Source: Eumeta japonica
Lineage: Eukaryota > Arthropoda > Insecta > Lepidoptera > Psychidae
Direction of reading: 5' to 3'
Assembly: GCA_005406025.1 (NCBI GenBank)
Contig: BGZK01000752.1
Coordinates: 1-64,000, forward strand
DNA length: 64,000 bases
In this document: in pieces, positions 57,241 to 64,000 of the stretch
Layout of the letters: every line of letters begins with the position of its first letter
How positions within the stretch are numbered: position 1 is the first letter of the stretch
Program-made: the position numbers and the translations under genes
The notes under the pieces: generated by a model
Databases searched by the model: none
The model's input: only the letters and a program-made list of their open reading frames with translations
What the model was told of the DNA's origin: nothing

Positions 57241-58739
57241 ACGAGTCCCTTACTTATCTATAGTTTAGGGGAAACCAATTACAATTTTAACGAAGAAAAA
57301 ATTGCGTTAACAAAAATAACAAATGAAAATCATCCAAATCTGCAAACGAATAAATAAAAATAATTTCTTTATGTAATATGTAGCGGAAGGGTAACTATTT
57401 AAGCAATTGAATAGGTAAAAATATCTAATTATTTCTTAATGTGAATAGATAAATTTCAAGTATTCTCTAAAGAAAAACTTTTTCTAGTTACAATAGATTG
57501 GTAACTAGGTGTCCATGTGGTCGCACCAAAATCGATCGTAGAGATAGAGAGATCGGCAACATAGGAACCGCCAAATAAAAAAGGAAAATTTAAGTGTTGC
57601 CACAATGTTTTTATTACTTTAATACAATGATATCATAAACCGATTGATTACAATGATGACTGATTTTTCAAAATCACATGAACTAAAATATATAATTCTT
57701 CATGTTATTTTTGTCATTATTATTAAAATTAAATGCATTTATGATAGTTGATCTTTTTTGGTGACGAGAATTTTCTTCTGTTTTCTTTTATTTTTAAATG
57801 AAAGTAAATAATCAAAGATATCATTTATACGGAGAGTGAGCATCGATTAATTGTTTTTGTTTTATAGCAACACAAGTAAATTAACACGGCCGTCGTTTAA
57901 ATTGACATTTCGGTATTATTGTATTTAGCTCTTTTGCATAGTAATACGAGCCCTGGTAAGTCGTTTTCTGTTTTCCTTTGCGACCTGTATTATTCTGGCG
58001 GACGTCGATTTTCTTAGCGTTTGGATTGAAAATAATGTCGAGTTTCCCAAGTTATTTAGCTTGGGGCCATTTGAGTGGTGTGATAACATCCACTGAACTG
58101 TGAACTGGTAAGTTGAATGTATTTTAATCTTTATGTAGTTCACAAGGACTAGTGTCATGGTCGCAGATAGTAATTATCATTTTTGGTGAAAATTTCTTGT
58201 GTTTCACCAAAAAATTAATGACATAATTTTAATATACATAAATAAAAATCAGTGCATGTTTGTCCTCTATGCGTGCCTAATCCATTGATCCGATTACGGT
58301 AGAACTTGGGTGATATGTTGTATGCACTTCTGGAAAGGTTTCTAAAAAATAAACTCACTTTTGTCCCCGGTTCCATTCTCGTATTTATATAATTAAACAG
58401 AACTATTGAACCGATTCTAACAATTCTTTCACTAATAGATATTTGTACTATTTTTGACGAAATTATGCTGTTAATATTTACCCCCCAGCTTCGTCCATGA
58501 ATTTATATTCGTAAGACGTAGATTATCTTTCTATAAGCTACTCTATCTCCGAGTAATATAACACATATTTTATATTGATATTAGCATTTGCCCTCGTCTT
58601 CATCAAAAAAGTGACTGAGACTGATAGCGGAATCGGAATCGTAAGGTTTGATGTCCAAGCTTATCGGTCTGAAGTAAAATGATAGGAATATATGCCTTCC
58701 ATAATCGCTTCATTTTAGTGAGGTGATAAAACCAGACGC
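57241..58739. other. Non-coding AT-rich DNA
   Basis: Nothing recognised; a 77-codon minus frame at 57925-58158 has no family features. Confidence 0.4.
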
Positions 58740-58970
58740 AAAAACAACGGCGACTCCGTAAAAGCTATAGTGCCATAGACCACATCCTCGCGCAATACTA
58801 ATTCATACAAATCGTTAGATCGTTAGTGTGTGCGGAGCGCGAGAGAAGCCTCCGACTGTATCTAAACTTGGATAAAGTCGGAATATCGTCGATGCGTTTG
58901 TAAAGCCAGTTAGAATACAGAACAAAACACGAAGACGACTCGACCGTAAGCTAAAAGTGTGAAACAGGCA
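58740..58970. promoter_or_regulatory. CpG-richer block, promoter-like
   Basis: GTGTGTGCGGAGCGCGAGAG with GAAGCCTCCGACTG, and CGAAGACGACTCGACCGTAA, lie in an AT-rich setting with GTTAGTG initiator-like words. No repeat partner here. Function is inferred only. Confidence 0.25.
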
Positions 58971-60639
58971 GATGGTATACTGTTCACTATAAATAGTGTA
59001 AGACGTTATGTAACCTTATAAGCTGGTGAGTAAATTACGTGCACCAGCGACTTGCTGATATCACAATGATATTGATCCCATTCCTGAATGACCCGATCAC
59101 CATGCTCGGAAAATAAGTAAAATCTGAGTGTTGACATGAGAAGTTAAGTTAATTTCGTCAAGGTTTTAGACGTCGGAAGTTTTAGATTATAGTTAGCCTA
59201 AAGAATAGACAAACGCGCTTTGACTTAGAGTTTACAAAGAAACTAGGATCACTTTTATTTATGTATTATAATTAAAAATTAATGTATATAGAATATGCAA
59301 ATATACAAGTTTATTAATAGAAACTATTTGCCAGTACTTATATATCGTGACGTGATTTCTGATCATAAGCATTGAAAGTTAATAGAATTGAAACGGTTAG
59401 TGTTCGTGGAGCATTTGATTACACTGTGGAAAAAGTAAAAAAAAATCAGATATTTACATCTATGAAAAAAATACAATACATATATTTCGAATCCGTACTT
59501 GTAAACTGCTAATTTTTTATTTTTATAAGCGCATTTTTACACCTCACTTCTGCAATCAACCCACATTGTTTACATCATTTTTATTATTTCAACCATCAGT
59601 GTCAAATACGAATGGGATGGAGTAGGAGTTGATGTTAAGTTAATCAGGAATACCTGTAGCTGTCTTCTTCGTTAATTGATGGGAGCGGGCGAGACCGACA
59701 TTTTCCGATATTTTTCTTCGTTTACGTGTCAAGGATTTGTATTTGATAAAATTCAAAAGATTTCGGTACAACGAAAAATACTTCGCTACATATTTTCCCT
59801 TTTAGCTATTGGAAACGAACGAGTTCAGAGTTGTTATTTTAAATTTGTTTGCGTTATGTATCTAATATATATACACAAGACGTTCGTGTGTGCTGAATTT
59901 AAATTTAATGTTTGTCATATTTGCGATACATTTGCTACTTTGTACTTTACAGATTTACATATCTTAAATGTAATTGTAAACGTTTGGTTTGGTTTAGGTC
60001 AAAGAAAAAATTTAAGTTGAAGAATTGTGCATCGACTTTATTGATTTTTCCACAAAATTTTGTCGTTGAGTGACAGAATGATGCATTTCTATTAGCTATT
60101 ATTGTTATAAAAGACCAATAAACTAAAAAAAAATCAGCCAAATAGACTATAAACTTACTTAATTGCTATCTTTTATTTATCGTGTTAAAAATAATACGAT
60201 GAAATCAGATATTTATGGAAAGATCAAAAATTTTGTATTAGTGTCGCTAATCAATAAAAAAACGTAAAGTTTAACTTCTTAACCAAAAAATTTTAATAAT
60301 TTTTGGGTTCTTACTTTTTTGTTATTTTATGAAACGCATAAATGATTGATTTGATTTTGAGTTAACAAAGTAGTTTTAATCAACGCTCTCATCTCAACAT
60401 TTCAATAGTGCTGTCACTTTTGGACAATTGCTCGCCCATTAGCGGAAGCTAGTCGAAAGATAATTATAAGGAGCTGTGAAGAGTGAAATTCTCTATACAC
60501 TGATTGAATTATTTTTCCTTTATATTCAATTTACAGTTGAAAGTTGCATTATAGCATTACACGAAAAGATGGCATCAACTGTCTTTTAACAAATAGCCAT
60601 AATTTCTATATTTTTAACTTCATACTTTTTTTATTTGAA
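58971..60639. other. Non-coding AT-rich DNA
   Basis: A 114-codon plus frame (59676-60020) is Phe/Ile/Tyr/Lys-rich as expected from AT bias; no domain recognised. Confidence 0.4.
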
Positions 60640-60930
60640 AGGGTATGCTTTCAAGTTCGGTCACATAGTCACCATGTCAGTATCTGTATGAAGATGGATT
60701 CTCAGGGGAATAGAGGGATCCAGGGAACCCCTTAAATGTCATAGACACTTATAGTGTGTTCGTGCTTTCTTATTAGATAATCAAGTGTTTGCGCTTCAGT
60801 CACCATCTCATGCTGCTTAGCTGACAATGAATGTCACAACACTCCATAATGGTTAGAAGTTAAAGGATAATATTGCGAGTAGTCGACAGGAACTACTCCT
60901 CAATGGCTATTGGTAAAACCTAGTATACAC
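60640..60930 (+). repeat. Dispersed repeat, partner of 4580-4870
   Basis: Homologous to 4580-4870 as described there, in the same orientation; shared words include TAGTGTGTTCGTGCTTTCTT and ATGGTTAGAAGTTA. The flanks also carry GAGTCGGTTTTAGC (60953) and GGACCGACTCCAAAAACAAC (61086), a short inverted pair that may mark element ends. Confidence 0.6.
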
Positions 60931-61690
60931 ACAATATAATTAATTATTTTGGAGTCGGTTTTAGCGAAAGTAAGACCAAAAAGATGTTGTTCATATAACC
61001 GTGAATGTGAAACGTGGAGTATGGAGTCAATTGGATATCTTCTTCTTCTAAGAAGACTCGATTGCGTAAGACTTACTTTTAATTAGGACCGACTCCAAAA
61101 ACAACTAATTATTTAAATAGCTTGTTATAGCGATTTTTTAATTTTTAAAAGTTGTTTTGTTTATATACACGTTTTCTAAATAGCTGTAATAACAGCACCT
61201 TTTAGAAAATAGTGGTCATCACGGTTCCAGCTCAATTCGCTCGTCAATTGCTGTAGAGATGTGCTTCAATAATTTCTAACAGTACGTTCAATGATATGTT
61301 TTTCCGAAAATAAATTCGATAAGAATAGTTTATTTAATAAATTCTGTCTTATAAAGAGAGAGAGAGATTTTGAATATTTTCAAAAAGATACCAAAAATTA
61401 CATCAATTATATAATTATAAATATTCGTGATGGAATGATTGTGTATTTTTTGTTTTATTTTGATCCTTACGTTTATTTATACATATTACATATCTATAGA
61501 TATAACTTCTAATAATTAAGTCTTTAATTACAATCAAAATCTAAACATATAAACGTCCCACGATACGCACACCGAGTGCTGATCGCGTGCGAGATCATCG
61601 CTCACGCGGTGTTCGATTTGAAAAAAAGCAACACAAATTTAAAAAATATAAAACGCGTGATGTAAGGAAGTACATAAAACGCGTACAGTA
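60931..61690. other. Non-coding, AT-rich passing into CpG-rich DNA
   Basis: A GAGTCGGTTTT / AAAACCGACTC-type inverted pair (60953 and 61086) borders about 150 bp. From 61556 CpG becomes frequent (ACACCGAGTGCTGATCGCGT). Confidence 0.4.
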
Positions 61691-62110
61691 AGACGGAAAA
61701 CTCGATAAAGCGCTATTCAGAAAGTAACCACTCCCAAACCCTCGCTCATCAAACTCTTGCAGACGCTGCAGGCGGAGGATGCGCCGCCGCCCGTCGGAGC
61801 ACCCCGCCTCGAGGGGCGGCGGGAGGCGGCGGACGTAAAAGCGTTTCGCAATCGACCTTTGATTTTCGGAACAACTGCGAGCCGATTTTGAGAAAATTAG
61901 ATTCCTCTCCAGACGTCGTGCGCTTGCAGAGTTTAAATTATTACCGGTCCGAGGAGCGAACACGGCGCAGGCTGTCGAAATTATTAAGGCCGGGGCGGGC
62001 CGATCGTAAACACACTACGAACGCCCGCTGAAAAGATTTTATAACTCTCGCGCAATGAATTCATTCTCGTTTCGCAAATACGCATTGTGAGGAGTAATTC
62101 CTCTGGAATT
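61691..62110. promoter_or_regulatory. Strongly CpG-rich island with open frames on both strands
   Basis: Core GATGCGCCGCCGCCCGTCGG and GGGGCGGCGGGAGGCGGCGG. On the plus strand 61709-61888 is open for 60 codons without an ATG (KPSLIKLLQTLQAEDAPPPV, then GAPRLEGRREAADVKAF); on the minus strand 61595-61963 is open for 122 codons, Arg/Ser-rich. GC-rich DNA opens frames by chance, so neither is accepted as a gene. Later TTTAAATTATTACCGG and AAATTATTAAGGCCGG carry homeodomain-type cores. Conserved enhancer or CpG promoter is the preferred guess. Confidence 0.35.
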
Positions 62111-62990
62111 AAACGAGAAGTACGAATGAAGTAATATACGTTAAGACATTCCCGTTTGCTTAGTTTCTATATATATATATATATCTTTTCATTGTCTATG
62201 ATAAAAAGTGCTTTGGTAAAAAGTGTAAATAGGTAAAAATATTAAACTACGTTTCATGCCGTATTCGCGACGGTCTATGTTGATTGGTACGTTTTGTGCG
62301 GGCATATTTTTATTTTTATTGATATTGGGATTGCAAAGAAAAGAAATCGACGCTGTCGTAAAAGTGAACGAGGACGGAATGTTTCAGTAGAACAAGACGG
62401 CGGCGCGATCAAAAAATATGTAATAGCCAAAGTAACGTAATCAATAAGGACAATGAAATTTAAAACAGTACGAAGACTAAAATCGAATGGAGACAGTTAA
62501 GTACGTCAATGGAAACGGATAAATGGAACCTGCTAACTGTCTAAGTACGTAATTAAATGTTCGTTTTAATCCTCCGATTCATTTGCAGCAGTAGCATTGT
62601 GCACTAGCAGCTAGCTTCGAATGCTTTAGCTCGTGATAAATAAAAAATTATTTGCTCTTATTGCGTCTTCTTTGTCGTTAGTGTTCCATCTTCGGTGTTG
62701 TTTTAATTTTGTACTTCACAGTTTTGCACCTCTCAGATTAATTCGATTTGTAGAATAGTATAATGTCTTCAATAATTCATTTAATTGTAGACGAGGAATA
62801 GACGCAGTGTTTAAAAGGCCACTGCAGAATGCTTTTATTAATTTATCAACATCACATCAGAAATATTGTTCTATTTATATTGTAAAATTTAATTATTCAC
62901 GTCATTGTGTGATATTACGAAATAATAATAAATCTATACCTAAATGTGCTTATGAAATTCGATATCATGAACACTCGAACGTTGGGATTT
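62111..62990. other. Non-coding AT-rich DNA
   Basis: A short (TA)n at 62168-62184. The 127-codon frame beginning at 62807 continues into the GC-rich island and is not supported. Confidence 0.4.
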
Positions 62991-63560
62991 TAACCCTGAC
63001 ATCCCGCGCGGCGGGCGGACTTCTTGCCGCCCATCCGACACAGCCTATCATTTCTAAATGTCTGCTCGTATTTACTGTGAGAGCGACAAAACGTATTTTC
63101 GACTTCACGCGGCGATACGGCCGAGCCAAAATAAATTACGCGGACCGCGAGTTGCGCGCGTATTTCATCATTACATTAACACGACGGTAATGAATTCGAA
63201 TGTTACGGATTTATGACAGAAAAAAAAAGTTCAAATAACTCCGTTCAACGCCGACCGAGAGGTTTATATTAAAGCAATAAAACCTCTAGTGTACACGACC
63301 TTCTATCCGGTTCGATGCATAAATTGACGGAATTCGGAGCTTTCCCGTTATCCGCGGAAAAAAAAGGTAGGATTGACCGAACGTAAATTAGCTACAGATA
63401 TCCATTTCATTGGCGGCCAGGAACGGAGGTGGATAATAAATCGCGGGAGGGTCAGCGCGCCCCGCGCCCCGCCAGCCCGCGCGCCCCCCGCCTTTGCAAA
63501 TTGTCGAAACGTGAAGCGTTTTATTAACACACACCATATGCGCGATTCATCTTACTGACG
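62991..63560. promoter_or_regulatory. CpG-rich blocks, candidate conserved non-coding elements
   Basis: Two peaks: 62990-63190 (CCCGCGCGGCGGGCGGACTT; GCGGACCGCGAGTTGCGCGC) and 63405-63515 (GGTCAGCGCGCCCCGCGCCC; CCAGCCCGCGCGCCCCCCGC). Between them GTAATGAATTCGAATG and TTATATTAAAGCAATAAAAC are homeodomain-like. Overlapping frames on both strands at 63348-63558 are compositional. Regulatory role inferred from composition. Confidence 0.35.
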
Positions 63561-63752
63561 CTTATGGGACAGGTGAGCGGCTAAATCATTTCGGCGCTGT
63601 TTGAAAAAAAAATGTATACGATGTCACGACGGACGGGCCAGAGAGATAGAGTATGTTTTATGATACGACATCGTGACCGGATAAGGTGTCGTTGCGATGT
63701 GCCCGGTATGATAATACTAAAAAATGTTCAAAGTCAAATTACAATGTAAGAG

Positions 63753-63753
<1 letters not shown>
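63561..63753. other. Non-coding
   Basis: GATGTCACGACGGACGGGCC and GACATCGTGACCGGATAAGG near 63620-63685 are imperfect inverted words. Nothing else. Confidence 0.35.

Positions 63754-63800
<47 letters not shown>
63754..63800. repeat. (TA)n microsatellite
   Basis: About 23 uninterrupted TA units. Confidence 0.95.
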
Positions 63801-63803
<3 letters not shown>

Positions 63804-64000
63804 ATTCTAGTTTAAGCGAAGTATTTTGAATTGGAATTCAAAAAAATATATGTATGCAATAAGGCACACTGCTATTAAATTGAGAATTATGCTTTTTTTG
63901 GGTTTTGATGAAGATATCGTGACAAAAAATACACTTTTTTAGTTACAATTGATATGCTCTTAACTAAAAATACAAATTATATAAACGGTAAATACATTTT
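63801..64000. other. Non-coding AT-rich end of window
   Basis: TTTTGAATTGGAATTCAAAA is a palindrome-like stretch at 63824-63843; no gene. Confidence 0.4.

Noticed and set aside
59676..60020. 114-codon plus-strand frame
   Set aside because: Composition is what AT-rich non-coding DNA gives; no splice or start support and no family.
62807..63190. 127-codon plus-strand frame; around 62983 GGGATTTTAACCCTGACATC resembles the LINE piece GGAATTTTAACCCTGGCATC
   Set aside because: No ATG start (GTG), no domain, and it runs from AT-rich into CpG-rich DNA. The LINE similarity is only about 25 bases and its neighbours do not align, so neither a gene nor a LINE fragment is claimed.
63348..63558. Opposing 60-61 codon frames with Ala/Arg/Gly-rich text
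   Set aside because: Purely a result of CpG-rich composition.

Overview
The window looks like AT-rich, repeat-dense insect DNA, most likely from a moth or butterfly. The evidence is the degenerate retrotransposons, the tRNA-headed repeats, the many short dispersed families of a kind I know from lepidopteran genomes, and the absence of bacterial-style gene packing. The species assignment is recognition and inference; no marker gene here proves it. Almost every long open frame is either transposon-derived or chance.

Layout. 0-8 kb: a MITE with about 33-bp terminal inverted repeats (412-675), a tRNA-headed SINE-like repeat (1640-1960), several dispersed repeats, and the 3' end of a LINE with a GAT-rich tail (6630-7640; a second tail copy at 5165-5343). 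8-11 kb: the 5' half of a non-LTR retrotransposon on the minus strand (ORF1 with coiled coil and SGNH-esterase-like domain, then an AP-endonuclease domain), ending at a 71-bp (AT)n tract. 11-26 kb: tandem and dispersed repeats, a third LINE fragment (17.8-18.5 kb), a roughly 860-bp element with short inverted termini (21551-22411), a RTE-like 3' end (23.6 kb) and CpG-rich islands. 26.9-31.3 kb: a decayed Ty3/gypsy retrotransposon on the minus strand with gag, protease, RT, RNase H and integrase all recognisable. 32.4-34.3 and 45.3-48.9 kb: two nearly identical LINE copies of the same broad family as the 8-11 kb fragment, on the plus strand. 49-64 kb: repeats, perfect hairpins, and a series of CpG-rich blocks.

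Host gene content is slight. The best candidate is a spliced exon on the minus strand (54911-55115) with an in-frame ATG at 55047 and a strong donor; its family is not recognised. Possible 5' exons or promoters lie at about 55.5 kb, 57.0-57.2 kb and, independently, 15.9-16.0 kb. The CpG-rich blocks at 14, 24, 35, 37, 55, 58.8, 61.7-62.1 and 63.0-63.6 kb look like conserved non-coding or promoter sequence of a long-intron gene or gene desert, but that is inference.

The retroelements together give a nearly complete architecture for one LINE lineage: the minus-strand fragment carries ORF1 and EN, while the plus-strand copies carry (part of ORF1), EN, RT, C-terminal domain and a 3' end of TTTGAA repeats. 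No previously undescribed system could be demonstrated; the most useful leads are the frameshift shared by two LINE copies, the inverted 5' junction of one of them, and the orphan minus-strand exon.
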